From NCBI GenBank assembly GCA_963704025.1, contig CAVPGP010000001.1, forward strand, positions 806,001 through 870,000: a stretch of 64,000 nt of DNA, given 5' to 3'. Position 1 is the stretch's first letter; each line of letters opens with the position of its first letter. The notes beneath the pieces were generated by a model. It had not been told where the DNA came from. It did not search any database and saw nothing but the letters and a program-made list of their open reading frames with translations. Below are positions 28,680-37,159 of this stretch, piece by piece. The stretch is from CAVPGP01 sp963704025. GTDB taxonomy: Bacteria; Actinomycetota; Thermoleophilia; Gaiellales; Gaiellaceae. A program made the position numbers and the translations under genes.

Positions 28680-29561
28680 ATGCGCGCTCTCGTCCTGCTC
28701 TCGACGCTGCTCGTCGCCGGCGGCTCGACGGTCGCCGCGAAGGTGCCGACCGGAGGCACCCCGTGCGGCGTCGCGGGAGCGGCCGGCTCCGTCTGGGTCA
28801 CCGACGCCGCGTCGGCCGAGTTGCTGCGGATCGACCCGGCGAAGAACGAGGTCGTCTCGAGGACGAAGCTCGATGCGACGCCGTGCGAGCTTCGCGAGGC
28901 AGCCGGGTCGCTCTGGGTCGTGACGCAGTCGGGCAAGCTCGACCGCGTCGACCCGGCCACCGGCGAGGTCGTCGCGCGCATCCCGGTCGGCCGCGTCTCG
29001 TACGACGTCGCCTACGCGTTCGGCTCGATCTGGGTCACGAACCGCGAGGGCAGGACCGTCCAGCGCGTCAATCCGGCCACGAACAAGGTCGTCAAGACGC
29101 TCTCCTTCGGGGCGGGCAAGCCGGCAGGCATCGTCGCCGCCGGCGGCGCGATCTGGGTCGGGGACGACTACGGCACCGCCGTACGGCGGCTCGACCCGAA
29201 CACCTACCGCTGGTCGAAGGTGGAGACGAAGCAGATCATCTCGTCCTGGCTCGCGGCGTCCGGCAACACCGTGTGGGTGGCGAACACCGGCAGCGACACG
29301 GTCTCCCGCATCGACGCGAAGCGGCGCAAGGTGACGAAGACCGTCAAGGTCGGGCGGAGCCCCGTCAACCTCGACGTCGTCGGCGGCGATGTCTGGGTGC
29401 CGAACGACCACGACGACTCGATCACGCGCATCTCCGGGGCGGGGAAGGTCGTGGAGACGATCAAGACCGGCAAGAACCCGGCGGTCGTCGCGGGCGTGCA
29501 CGGCGAGGTCTGGGCTTCGATCTATAACGACGGCCAGGTCTGGCGGATCACGCCCTCCTGA
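28680..29561 (+). CDS. Secreted YVTN/Vgb-like beta-propeller protein, 293 aa
   Basis: A signal peptide (MRALVLLSTLLVAGGSTVAA) is followed by about six repeats of ~42 residues of the form GSxWVTxxxxxxVxRxDPxTxKVVxxIxVG, for example GSIWVTNREGRTVQRVNPAT and GNTVWVANTGSDTVSRIDAK. This is the YVTN / virginiamycin-B-lyase-like propeller family. Few members have a proven activity, and the lyase active site cannot be asserted here. It is predicted extracytoplasmic. TAGCGT lies 9 nt upstream of ATG 28680, so the mRNA may be leaderless or nearly so. Divergent from the ArsR-type gene. Confidence 0.85.
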   Translation: MRALVLLSTLLVAGGSTVAAKVPTGGTPCGVAGAAGSVWVTDAASAELLRIDPAKNEVVSRTKLDATPCELREAAGSLWVVTQSGKLDRVDPATGEVVARIPVGRVSYDVAYAFGSIWVTNREGRTVQRVNPATNKVVKTLSFGAGKPAGIVAAGGAIWVGDDYGTAVRRLDPNTYRWSKVETKQIISSWLAASGNTVWVANTGSDTVSRIDAKRRKVTKTVKVGRSPVNLDVVGGDVWVPNDHDDSITRISGAGKVVETIKTGKNPAVVAGVHGEVWASIYNDGQVWRITPS

Positions 29562-29574
29562 TCCGCCTGCCGGA

Positions 29575-29850
29575 TCACACCTTCCGGATTCTCGTCCCGA
29601 AGAGCTGAGGCTCGCGCAGCTGCGCCCCGCACTCCTCGCAGTCGACCGCGAAGGTCGACGAGAACGGCGCGGAGCAGGCCGGGCAGCGATGCAGCATCTC
29701 GCCTCCGCAGGCGGGACACGCCGCCGGGATCTCGGACTCGAGCCCCTCGAACCAGCGGCGCGCCCCGCCGCACTGGAGGCAGACCGCCGTCCAGTCGCCG
29801 AGCACCTTGCGCCGCTCCTCGCGGAGCCAGTCGGACGCCTTCCCCATCAC
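29575..29850 (-). CDS. Zinc-ribbon protein with four CxxC knuckles, 91 aa
   Basis: A small basic protein with CLQCGGARRW, CPACGGEML, CPACSAPF and CEECGAQL, enough for two zinc ribbons. The N-terminus MMGKASDWLREERRKVLGDW is a short amphipathic helix. There is no export signal. Such double ribbons bind nucleic acid or other proteins; the function is unknown. It ends 14 nt after the convergent YVTN gene. Start could be GTG 29850 or ATG 29847. Confidence 0.75.
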   Translation of the reverse strand: MMGKASDWLREERRKVLGDWTAVCLQCGGARRWFEGLESEIPAACPACGGEMLHRCPACSAPFSSTFAVDCEECGAQLREPQLFGTRIRKV

Positions 29851-29934
29851 CCGCTCCCGACTGCCTCGGCGATCATGCCACGGAGCCTAGTCGTTAAAGT
29901 GCGAGCGGCCTTCTACGACCGGGGGACCACAGGA

Positions 29935-30981
29935 ATGGCAATCACCAGGGAAGCCGAGCCGGTCGGCTCGCTGCAGGAAGTCAGGGAGTGGGGCCTCGAC
30001 CACGAGGACCTGCTCGGCATGTACCGCAACATGCTCATCACCCGGGGGGTGGAGGAGCGCGGCCACATCCTCTACCGCCAGGGGAAGATCCCCGGCTCGT
30101 TCTACACCGGGCGCGGCAACGAGGCGTCCGCGGTCGGCGTCGCGACCGCGATGGGGACCGACGACGTCGGAACGCCGCTGCACCGCGACATGGGCGTCCA
30201 CATCACGCGCGGCGTCGAGCCGTGGCGGATCTTCGCCCAGTTCATGGGGCGGGTGGACGGCCCGACGAAGGGCAAGGACGGCAACGTGCACATGGCCGAC
30301 CAGCGACTGGGGCTGATCGCCATGGTCTCGCATCTCCCGGCGATGCTGCCGGTCGCCGTCGGCGCGGCGCTCGCCTTCCGGATCCGCGAGGAGAAGCGCG
30401 TCGCGGTCGCCTGGTACGGCGAGGGCTCGTCCGCCCGCGGCGACGCGCACGAAGGGATGAACTTCGCCGGCGTGCGCAAGCTGCCGGTCGTCTTCATCTG
30501 CGACAACAACCAGTGGGCGTACTCGACGCCGACGCACCTCGAGTACGCCGTCGAGCACCTCGCCGACCGCGCCGCTGCCTACGGCTTCGACGGGGTCGTG
30601 GTCGACGGCACGGACATCCTCGCCGTCTATCGCGAGGCCAAGCACGCGATCGAGAAGGCGCGCGACGGCGGCGGCCCGACGCTGATCGAGTGCCAGACCC
30701 TGCGCATGGAGGGTCACGCTGTCCACGACGACGCCTTCTACGTCCCGAAGGAGCTCTTCGAGGAGTGGGCGAAGCGCGACCCGATCGAGCGGTTCCGCAG
30801 CTGGCTGCGCGAGCATGCGGACATGACAGACGAGGACGAGGAGCAGATCGGCGTGCACGTGAAGAAGCTCCTGAACGACGCCATCCAGCGCGCGGAGGAG
30901 TCGCCGCAGCCGGATCCCGCGACGCTCCTGGACGGCGTCTATGCGACGCCGGAGGACCTCGACACGCCTCACCACAAGTAG
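29935..30981 (+). CDS. pdhA: Pyruvate/2-oxoacid dehydrogenase E1 component, alpha subunit
   Basis: A 348-aa thiamine-diphosphate enzyme subunit of the alpha2beta2 E1 type. With the beta subunit it decarboxylates a 2-oxoacid and acylates the lipoyl group of E2. The TPP motif runs from GEGSSARGD (residues 162-170) to CDNNQWA (189-195); the usual GDG is GEG here. Also seen are PGSFYTGRGNEASAVG and PLHRDMGVHITRG. ATG 29935 is chosen because homology starts there; the frame further left is antisense. It heads the operon E1a-E1b-E2, 6 nt before the E1b start. Substrate could be pyruvate, a branched-chain oxoacid or acetoin; lipB/lipA nearby do not decide. Confidence 0.9.
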   Translation: MAITREAEPVGSLQEVREWGLDHEDLLGMYRNMLITRGVEERGHILYRQGKIPGSFYTGRGNEASAVGVATAMGTDDVGTPLHRDMGVHITRGVEPWRIFAQFMGRVDGPTKGKDGNVHMADQRLGLIAMVSHLPAMLPVAVGAALAFRIREEKRVAVAWYGEGSSARGDAHEGMNFAGVRKLPVVFICDNNQWAYSTPTHLEYAVEHLADRAAAYGFDGVVVDGTDILAVYREAKHAIEKARDGGGPTLIECQTLRMEGHAVHDDAFYVPKELFEEWAKRDPIERFRSWLREHADMTDEDEEQIGVHVKKLLNDAIQRAEESPQPDPATLLDGVYATPEDLDTPHHK

Positions 30982-30987
30982 GGAGCC

Positions 30988-31962
30988 ATGGCCGAGAAGA
31001 CCTATCTGCAGGCGATCAGCGACGGCCTCCGCCAGGAGATGCGGCGCGACAACCGCGTCTTCGTCCTCGGCGAGGACGTGGGCGTCTACGGCGGCGCCTT
31101 CAAGGTGACGCTGGGCTTCCAGGAGGAGTTCGGGCCCTGGCGCGTGATCGACGCGCCGTTGTCGGAGACGGCGATCGTCGCCGGGGCGACGGGCGCGGCG
31201 ATCATGGGCATGCGCCCGGTGGCGGAGATGCAGTTCGCGGATTTCGTCTCGTGCGCCTGGGACCACCTCGTCACGGTCGCCGCGAAGCAGCGCTGGCGGG
31301 TCGGCACGCCCGTGCCGATCGTGCTGCGCCTGCCCTCGGGCGGCGGTTTCTCGGGCGGGCCGTTCCACTCGCAGAATCCGGAGTCGTCCTTCGCGCACAT
31401 CCCGGGCCTGAAGTGCGTGTGCCCGGCAACGCCGGAGGACGCCAAGGGGCTGATCGTCTCGTCGATCGAGGATCCGAACCCGGTGCTCTTCTTCGAGCAC
31501 AAGCACCTGTACCGGCGGATCAAGGCTGAGGTGCCGGACGAGCGCTACACGACGCCGATCGGCAAGGCGCGGATCCACAGGGAAGGCGACGACCTCTCGG
31601 TGATCACCTGGGGCGCCATGGTCTACACCGCCGAGGAAGCCGCGCAGCAGCTCGAGGCCGACGGCGTCTCGGTCGAGATCGTCGACCTGCGCACGGTGAT
31701 GCCGTGGGATCGCGACGCGGTGCTCGAGTCGGCCCGCAAGACCTCGAAGGTGCTCGTCCTGCACGAGGACACGCGCACCGGCGGCTTCGGCGCCGAGATC
31801 GCGGCGACGATCGCCGAGGAGGCCTTCGAAGACCTCGACGGGCCGGTGAAGCGAATCGCCGCGCCCGACACACCCGTCCCGTTCTCGCCCGTGCTGGAGA
31901 AGGCGTACATCCCGCAGGTCGACGACGTCGTCGCAGGCCTCCGCGCGCTGGCGGAGTACTAA
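30988..31962 (+). CDS. pdhB: Pyruvate/2-oxoacid dehydrogenase E1 component, beta subunit
   Basis: 324 aa, normal length for E1 beta. It forms the TPP site with the alpha subunit. Typical stretches: GEDVGVYGGAFKVTLGFQEE, DAPLSETAIVAGATGAAIMG, MRPVAEMQFADFV, RLPSGGGFSGGPFHSQNPES, and a C-terminal transketolase-like part with EIVDLRTVMPWDRDAVLES. ATG 30988 has a GGGAG ribosome site 6 nt after the pdhA stop. Made together with E1 alpha and E2. Confidence 0.93.
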   Translation: MAEKTYLQAISDGLRQEMRRDNRVFVLGEDVGVYGGAFKVTLGFQEEFGPWRVIDAPLSETAIVAGATGAAIMGMRPVAEMQFADFVSCAWDHLVTVAAKQRWRVGTPVPIVLRLPSGGGFSGGPFHSQNPESSFAHIPGLKCVCPATPEDAKGLIVSSIEDPNPVLFFEHKHLYRRIKAEVPDERYTTPIGKARIHREGDDLSVITWGAMVYTAEEAAQQLEADGVSVEIVDLRTVMPWDRDAVLESARKTSKVLVLHEDTRTGGFGAEIAATIAEEAFEDLDGPVKRIAAPDTPVPFSPVLEKAYIPQVDDVVAGLRALAEY

Positions 31963-31971
31963 GGAGAATCC

Positions 31972-33495
31972 ATGGCCACCGGAACCGCTGTCGACGTCGT
32001 CATGCCCCAGATGGGCGTCTCCGTCTCGGAGGGCACGGTCACGAAGTGGCTCAAGCAGGTAGGCGAGCCGGTCGAGGCCGACGAGCCGCTGCTCGAGATC
32101 TCGACGGACAAGGTCGACACGGAGGTTCCCTCGCCGGGGACCGGCGTCCTGCAGGAGATCTTCGTCGCGGAGGGCGAGACGGTCGAGGTCGGGACGAAAG
32201 TCGCCGTGATCGCGCCCGACGGTGCCGCGGCCACCGCGCCCGAGGCTCCACCGGTTCCTGCCACGCAGGCGGCGGACGAGGCAATGGCCGCGGCGAGCGA
32301 GGGCGTGGCCGACGTGGCGAGCGCCGCCGAGCCGCAGCCGGCACCTTCCGCTCCGGCGGCGATGGAATCGGCCCCGTCGCAGCCGGCCCCGTCGCAGTCG
32401 GCCCAGTCCGGCAACGGCAAGACGTTCGTCTCGCCCGTGGTGGCGCGGATCGCCTCCGAGCACGGCGTCGACCCGAATCAGGTGCAGGGCACCGGCACGG
32501 GCGGGCGAGTGACGAAGAAGGACATCCTCTCGTTCATCGAGGGCGGCGGCGCCGAGGCCGTACAGGAGCCGCCCGCCGCCGAGCCGGCACAGCCGGCGCC
32601 GCAACCCGTTCCTGCTCCGATCCAGCCGGCGCCCGTCCAGCAGGCCGCGCCGCCAGCACCTACACCGACCGCACCCGCACCGACCGCGCCCGCTCCGGCT
32701 GCACCCCCGCCGGCGCCTGCACCTCCGGCGGCCGCGCCGCCTCCCGTCGTGCAGCCGCCTGCTGAACCGATCGTCGCCGCAGCAGGCGAGACGATCGAGC
32801 CGGTGTCGGCCATGCGCAGGGGCATCGCCGAGCACATGCGCAAGTCCCTCGACACTGCTGCGCACGTCACGTCTGCGATCGAAGTCGACATGTCGAGGGT
32901 CGTGGCGATCCGCGAGAAGCTGAAGCAGGACTACCAGTCGGCCTACGGCGTCAACCCGACGTATCTCGCGTTCATCGCGCGCGCGACGGTCGAGACGCTG
33001 AAGGACTACCCGTGGGTGAACGGCGAGTTGCGCGGCGACAAGATCGCGACGCGCAACTACGTCAACCTCGGCTTCGCGGTCGAGCTCGCCGACGGCAAGG
33101 GGCTGATCGTGCCGGTCGTCAAGAACGCACAGGACCTGAACCTGCTCGGGCTGGCGCGGGCGATCGCGGACGTCGCGCGCCGGGCGCGCGAGAAGCAGCT
33201 GCTGCCGGACGACGTCCAGGGCGGCACGTTCACGATCACGAACCCGGGCGGCTACGGCACCTTCCACGGGACGCCGATCATCAGCCAGCCGCAGAGCGGC
33301 ATCCTCGGCACGTACGCGATCGTCAAGCGCCCGTGGGTCGTCCAGGACGAGAACGGCGCCGACGCGATCGCCGTCCGCTCGATCATGAACCTGACGCTGA
33401 CGTACGACCACCGCCTCGTGGACGGCGCCCTCGCCGGCCGGTTCCTGCGCGACCTGCGCGGGCGCCTCCAGACCTGGGGCGAAGCCGACTATTAG
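31972..33495 (+). CDS. pdhC: Dihydrolipoamide acyltransferase (E2 component)
   Basis: 507 aa. Residues ~5-82 are a lipoyl domain with the modified Lys at 47 (EISTDKVDTEVPSPG). Residues ~152-190 are the E1/E3-binding domain (FVSPVVARIASEHGVDPNQV). A very long Ala/Pro linker covers about 195-270, then the catalytic domain follows (275-507) with the active-site motif DHRLVDG near residue 480. It transfers the acyl group to CoA and builds the complex core. There is a single lipoyl domain. The gene is 10 nt after pdhB and upstream of lipB and lipA, which make its lipoyl cofactor. No E3 (dihydrolipoamide dehydrogenase) gene lies in the window. Confidence 0.95.
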   Translation: MATGTAVDVVMPQMGVSVSEGTVTKWLKQVGEPVEADEPLLEISTDKVDTEVPSPGTGVLQEIFVAEGETVEVGTKVAVIAPDGAAATAPEAPPVPATQAADEAMAAASEGVADVASAAEPQPAPSAPAAMESAPSQPAPSQSAQSGNGKTFVSPVVARIASEHGVDPNQVQGTGTGGRVTKKDILSFIEGGGAEAVQEPPAAEPAQPAPQPVPAPIQPAPVQQAAPPAPTPTAPAPTAPAPAAPPPAPAPPAAAPPPVVQPPAEPIVAAAGETIEPVSAMRRGIAEHMRKSLDTAAHVTSAIEVDMSRVVAIREKLKQDYQSAYGVNPTYLAFIARATVETLKDYPWVNGELRGDKIATRNYVNLGFAVELADGKGLIVPVVKNAQDLNLLGLARAIADVARRAREKQLLPDDVQGGTFTITNPGGYGTFHGTPIISQPQSGILGTYAIVKRPWVVQDENGADAIAVRSIMNLTLTYDHRLVDGALAGRFLRDLRGRLQTWGEADY

Positions 33496-34423
33496 CGCTT
33501 CGGGCCTCGCCTGGGACGAGCCGGGCTGGCTCGACCGGGCGACGGCGTGGATCGACGAGCGGGTCGAGCGGAGCGGCGACGTCGAGCTCGTCCGCACGCG
33601 GCCCTGGTCGGCGATCGTCCGCGTCCCCACCTCGGAGGGCGACGTGTGGTTCAAGGAGGACCCGCCCGCACTCGCGTTCGAACCTTCGTTGACAGTGCTT
33701 CTGGAGCGTCGGCGGCCCGACTGCGTTCCGGAGGTGATCGCCGCCGAGGGCCCCAGGCTGCTGACGCGTGACTCGGGGCCGTCGCTCCGCGAGGCGCACG
33801 ACCGCGGCGAGCAGGCACCCGCCTGGCCGGAGGTGCTGGCCAGCGCTACGCCGAGTGCCAGCTCGACTTCTCGGCCGACGTCGACGTGGCGCTCGCGGCC
33901 GGAACGCCCGACACGCGGCCGTCGCGGCTGCCCGCCGTCTACCGGGAGCTGGCCGGCGACGGCCCGCTGGCCCCGTTCGTGCGCGAAGCCGCCTCGGCGC
34001 TCGACGAGACGGTCCCGCTCACGGTCGTCCACGAGGAGGCCCACAACGGCAACGTCTTCGTCCGGAACGGGGAGGCAGGCTTCCTCGACTGGGCCGAGGC
34101 GACCGTCTCGCATCCGTTTGCCGGCCCGTACCTCGCGCTGGCGCTCCGCGGCCGAGCGCGCCGGCTACCCGCCCGGCTCGCCGGAGGTCGAGCGGCTGCG
34201 AGACGCGTACCTCGAGCCGTTCACGACGCTCGCGCCCCTGGCCGAGCTTCGCAAGACGTTCGCGCACGGCCATGCCCTCACGGCGCTGCTCCGCGCCGCA
34301 ACGTGGGACCGAATCGTCTCGCCGCTCCCACCCGCCGCGCGTGGCGAGCACGCGGAGAGGGTCGCCGCCTGGCTTGGCATCCTGGGCGAGCTCGCGGCCG
34401 GCAAGCGGCAGATCGGCGGCTGA
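33491..34423 (+). pseudogene. APH-like phosphotransferase, broken by two frame changes
   Basis: Coding signal follows pdhC without a gap: PGWLDRATAWIDERVERSGD, VWFKEDPPALAFEPSLTVLL, then the frame changes near 33845 (VLA to RYAECQLDFS). After HEEAHNGNVFVRNGEAGFLD it changes again near 34150 (before AERAGYPPGSPEVERLRDAY) and ends at 34423. This is the aminoglycoside-phosphotransferase/choline-kinase fold. The Brenner motif usually reads HxDxHxxN; here it is HEEAHNGN with Glu where the catalytic Asp is expected. No standard start codon is found; ATT 33491 is only a guess. One break is one extra base, the other is one missing base or two extra. Either real decay or sequence error; the changed catalytic residue leans toward decay or a distinct subfamily. 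Confidence 0.6.
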
Positions 34424-34464
34424 GCAGGCTTCGCGCTGCGATCTGCGACCGATGAGGCCGCTGC

Positions 34465-34470
34465 TAGTCT
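34465..34470 (+). promoter_or_regulatory. -10 box of lipB (leaderless type)
   Basis: TAGTCT, 7 nt before GTG 34478; it decides between the in-frame GTG codons at 34472 and 34478. Confidence 0.5.
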
Positions 34471-34477
34471 CGTGCGA

Positions 34478-35185
34478 GTGACGCACGGAGCGTACGTGAT
34501 GCATCTGGGAGCGGTGCCCTACGAGGAGGCGTGGGAGCTGCAGCGAGCGCTCGCCGGCGCCGTCTCACAGGGCGCGATCCCCGACACGGTTCTCTTCCTC
34601 GAGCATCCCCCGACGGTGACCCTCGGCCGTCGCACCGAGCCCGGCGAGCTGCACATTCCGGAGGACGCGAGCGTCGACGTCGTCGAGACGGACCGCGGCG
34701 GGAAGTCCACGTTCCATGCGCCCGGCCAGCTCGTCTGCTATCCGATCCTCGACCTGACGCGTCACGGGCAGGACGTCAAGGCCTACTGCCGCGACCTCGA
34801 GGAGGCGATCATCCGCACGTGCGCCGCCTTCGAGCTCGATGCGACCCGGATCGACGGCCTCACCGGCGTCTGGCTGGAGTCGCCGCCGCGGAAGATCGCC
34901 TCGATCGGGATCCACATCACGAAGTGGATCACGACGCACGGCTATGCGCTGAACGTCGACCTCGATCCTGCGCCCTTCACGGAATGGATCACCGCCTGCG
35001 GGCTCGAGGACGCGATGTTCACCACCATGGCCGCCGAGCTCGACCGGCCGCTGGGCGTCGACGACGTCAGGCCCGCCGCGCTGCAGGCGTTCGCCGACGC
35101 CTTCGACCTCACCTTCGAGGAGCTGCCGGGCGACGACCCGGGCCTCTGGGCCCAGCCCGTGCACGCGCAGCTCGCCTCGCGCTAG
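34478..35185 (+). CDS. lipB: Octanoyl-ACP:protein octanoyltransferase
   Basis: About 235 aa. LipB moves octanoate from acyl carrier protein to the lipoyl domain of E2-type proteins, the first step of lipoate synthesis. Seen: PDTVLFLEHPPTVTLGRRTE, DRGGKSTFHAPGQLVCYP, the catalytic Lys in PPRKIASIGIHI and catalytic Cys in WITACGLEDAM. One Gly of the usual RGGxxTxHGPGQ motif is Ala here. GTG 34478 is chosen from the TAGTCT box 7 nt upstream. With lipA two genes downstream it serves the pdhC product encoded just upstream. Confidence 0.94.
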   Translation: MTHGAYVMHLGAVPYEEAWELQRALAGAVSQGAIPDTVLFLEHPPTVTLGRRTEPGELHIPEDASVDVVETDRGGKSTFHAPGQLVCYPILDLTRHGQDVKAYCRDLEEAIIRTCAAFELDATRIDGLTGVWLESPPRKIASIGIHITKWITTHGYALNVDLDPAPFTEWITACGLEDAMFTTMAAELDRPLGVDDVRPAALQAFADAFDLTFEELPGDDPGLWAQPVHAQLASR

Positions 35186-35227
35186 GCTCGTCGGCGCCGG
35201 CGAAGCGACACGCGCCCGCAGGCGCAT

Positions 35228-35233
35228 TAGACT
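35228..35233 (+). promoter_or_regulatory. -10 box of cupin gene (leaderless type)
   Basis: TAGACT, exactly 7 nt before GTG 35241; no ribosome site fits in the space. Confidence 0.5.
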
Positions 35234-35240
35234 CGCCGCC

Positions 35241-35585
35241 GTGCCGATCGACATCCGCCCCTTCCCGCGACCCGGCTGGGACCCGCTGCCGTACGAGGGA
35301 GTCGTCGGCGTCGAGGGCCGCGTGCTGATCCGCGAGGACGACTTCTTCGTCGCGCAGCTGCGGTTCGGCGAGCACGCGACCGTCCACGAGCATCCCGGGA
35401 CGAACGACGCGATCGTGGTCGTGCTGGAGGGCGAGGGCTTCACCTCGGTCGGCGGCGAGGTGTCGCCCGTGCAGGCGGGCCAGCAGGTGCGCTGGCCGAA
35501 GGACGTCCCGCACCGGCTCTGGACCGAAGCCGGGACGATGGTCACGCTGATGGTCGAGCGGGTCGCCGGCCCGGACGGACACTGA
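35241..35585 (+). CDS. Small cupin protein, 114 aa
   Basis: A single cupin barrel. The metal-binding cupin motif 1 is partly recognisable as GEHATVHEHPGTNDAIVVVL (His residues and a following acidic residue), with motif 2 in GQQVRWPKDVPHRLWTEAG. Such small cupins range from enzymes to sugar-binding or storage proteins, so no activity is proposed. It lies between lipB and lipA with its own leaderless-type -10 box, so a role in lipoate metabolism is not implied. Confidence 0.85.
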   Translation: MPIDIRPFPRPGWDPLPYEGVVGVEGRVLIREDDFFVAQLRFGEHATVHEHPGTNDAIVVVLEGEGFTSVGGEVSPVQAGQQVRWPKDVPHRLWTEAGTMVTLMVERVAGPDGH

Positions 35586-35596
35586 CGCTCGGTATC

Positions 35597-35602
35597 TAGA
35601 CT
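35597..35602 (+). promoter_or_regulatory. -10 box of lipA (leaderless type)
   Basis: TAGACT, 8 nt before ATG 35611. Confidence 0.5.
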
Positions 35603-35610
35603 CCTGGACA

Positions 35611-36531
35611 ATGGAATCCTCGCTTCCCGTCGCCGGGCGGCCGCGCAGGCCGGAATGGATGAAGGTGCGCGCGCCGAGCGCGAACGGCAGCTACTTCGAC
35701 GTCAAGAAGCTGATCCACGGCGCCGGCCTGCACACGATCTGCGAGGAGGCGCGCTGCCCGAACATCGCCGAGTGCTGGGGGCGGGGCACCGCGACGTTCC
35801 AGATCCTCGGCGAGACCTGCACCCGCGCCTGCCGCTACTGCTACGTCCACTCGGGCAGGCCGTCCGAGCCGGTCGATCCGCTCGAGCCGCTCCGGCTCGC
35901 GCAGACCGCCTTCCGGATGGGCCTGAAGCACGTCGTCGTGACCTCGGTCGACCGCGACGACGTCCCCGACCGCGGCGCCGGCCACTATGCGGCGACCATC
36001 CGCGCGCTGAAGGCGAAGCTGCCCGAGGCGAGCGTCGAGGTGCTGACGCCGGACTTCCTCGACGTCGAGGAGGAGGCCCTGCAGACGGTGCTCGGTGCGC
36101 GGCCGGACGTCTTCAACCACAACATCGAGACCGTTCGGCGGCTGCACCGGAGGATGCGGGGCGGCAAGGCCGACTACGACAAGGCGCTCTGGCTGCTCCG
36201 CCGCGCGAAGGAGATCGCCGACTACCCCGTGCTGACGAAGTCGGGGATCATCGTCGGGCTCGGCGAGACGAACGACGAGGTCGTCGAGACCATGCGCGAC
36301 CTGCGTGCGAACGGCATCGACGTCGTCACGATCGGGCAGTACCTGCAGCCGAGCTCGAAGCACGCGCCGATCGACCGGTGGGTACACCCGGACGAGTTCC
36401 GCTGGTTCCGCGAGCAGGGCGAGGCGCTCGGCTTCGGCTCCGTCTTCTCGGGGCCGCTCGTCCGCTCGAGCTACCGGGCCGACGAGCAGCGGCACGCGGC
36501 GGCAACGGGCCGCGGGGCCGTCGCCTACTAG
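35611..36531 (+). CDS. lipA: Lipoyl synthase
   Basis: 306 aa, radical-SAM enzyme that inserts two sulfurs into the octanoyl group placed by LipB. Both Fe-S clusters are visible: auxiliary cluster C44-x4-C49-x5-C55 (CEEARCPNIAEC) and radical-SAM cluster C70-x3-C74-x2-C77 (CTRACRYC). The C-terminal RSSYRADE carries the conserved RSSY serine ligand. Length is normal. The gene has its own TAGACT box 8 nt before ATG 35611, so it may be transcribed apart from lipB. Confidence 0.97.
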   Translation: MESSLPVAGRPRRPEWMKVRAPSANGSYFDVKKLIHGAGLHTICEEARCPNIAECWGRGTATFQILGETCTRACRYCYVHSGRPSEPVDPLEPLRLAQTAFRMGLKHVVVTSVDRDDVPDRGAGHYAATIRALKAKLPEASVEVLTPDFLDVEEEALQTVLGARPDVFNHNIETVRRLHRRMRGGKADYDKALWLLRRAKEIADYPVLTKSGIIVGLGETNDEVVETMRDLRANGIDVVTIGQYLQPSSKHAPIDRWVHPDEFRWFREQGEALGFGSVFSGPLVRSSYRADEQRHAAATGRGAVAY

Positions 36532-36576
36532 AGCGGAGCCCTGGAGCCGGAGGCCCGGTAGGCGAACCGGCGCGCG

Positions 36577-37035
36577 CTAGTGCTTCGGCTGCGGATCGCT
36601 CGGATACAAGGGCGGATCGACCGGTCCGGTCGGGTCGGCGGGAGGAGCCACCGGTCCGTTCGACGAGGGTGGATCGACCGCGCCGATCGGATCGACCGGT
36701 CCGGGCGGCGCGCACTCGTTCGCGACCGTCTTGAAGACGGCCCGCGTTCCCCTGGAGCCGAAGGCCGTGATCGTGGTCGAGCCACACGTCGTCGGCATCG
36801 CGCGCGTCCAGCGGGCGACGAGGACGCCGGACGAGCCCGCGAACGCGACGCGGCGGAAGAGCGTCTTGGCGTGCGACACGCTCACGGTGACGCGCTCGCC
36901 GGCCTTGAAGCCCGTGCCGCGCACCACGAGCGGCGACTCGTCGACGATCGAGACCCGCGCCCGTGCCTGGGTCGAGGACGAGATCGCCGCAGGCGCCATG
37001 ACGAGCGCGAGCAGCAACAGGAGCACGATCCTCAT
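36577..37035 (-). CDS. Small secreted protein, paralogue of the 44404 gene, proline-rich tail
   Basis: ATG 37035 starts a clear signal peptide (MRIVLLLLLALVMAPAAISS). The mature N-terminal ~90 residues fit a small beta domain: ESPLVVRGTGFKAGERVTVS, then CGSTTITAFGSRGTRAVF and ANECAPP. The same layout (PLxVxGTxFKxxExVTV ... C ... TIxAxG ... EC) is found in the 111-aa protein at 44404. The last ~45 residues are Pro/Asp repeats (VDPPSSNGPVAPPADPTGPV), likely a wall-spanning or flexible tail. It is downstream of the propeller gene at 37160 on the same strand, behind a terminator. Function unknown; surface location is inferred. Confidence 0.8.
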   Translation of the reverse strand: MRIVLLLLLALVMAPAAISSSTQARARVSIVDESPLVVRGTGFKAGERVTVSVSHAKTLFRRVAFAGSSGVLVARWTRAMPTTCGSTTITAFGSRGTRAVFKTVANECAPPGPVDPIGAVDPPSSNGPVAPPADPTGPVDPPLYPSDPQPKH

Positions 37036-37107
37036 ACCCACCATGATGACGAAAAACGGCGCAACTTGTGCCGCTCTGGCCGGTCGGGTCACGGGCGAGC
37101 GAGCCCT

Positions 37108-37133
37108 GAGGGGCCGCCCGATGACGGCCCCTC
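37108..37133 (-). terminator. Terminator of the propeller gene at 37160
   Basis: GAGGGGCCG and CGGCCCCTC form a perfect 9-bp stem with an 8-nt loop, about 27 nt past the stop codon. Confidence 0.7.
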
Positions 37134-37159
37134 CAAGGTTGTGACTCGAGCGAACCGGA

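Noticed and set aside
29887..34113. Minus-strand open frame of about 1,400 codons opposite the pdh operon
   Set aside because: Antisense shadow of well-recognised E1 and E2 genes; similar shadows lie opposite nuoG and nuoL.
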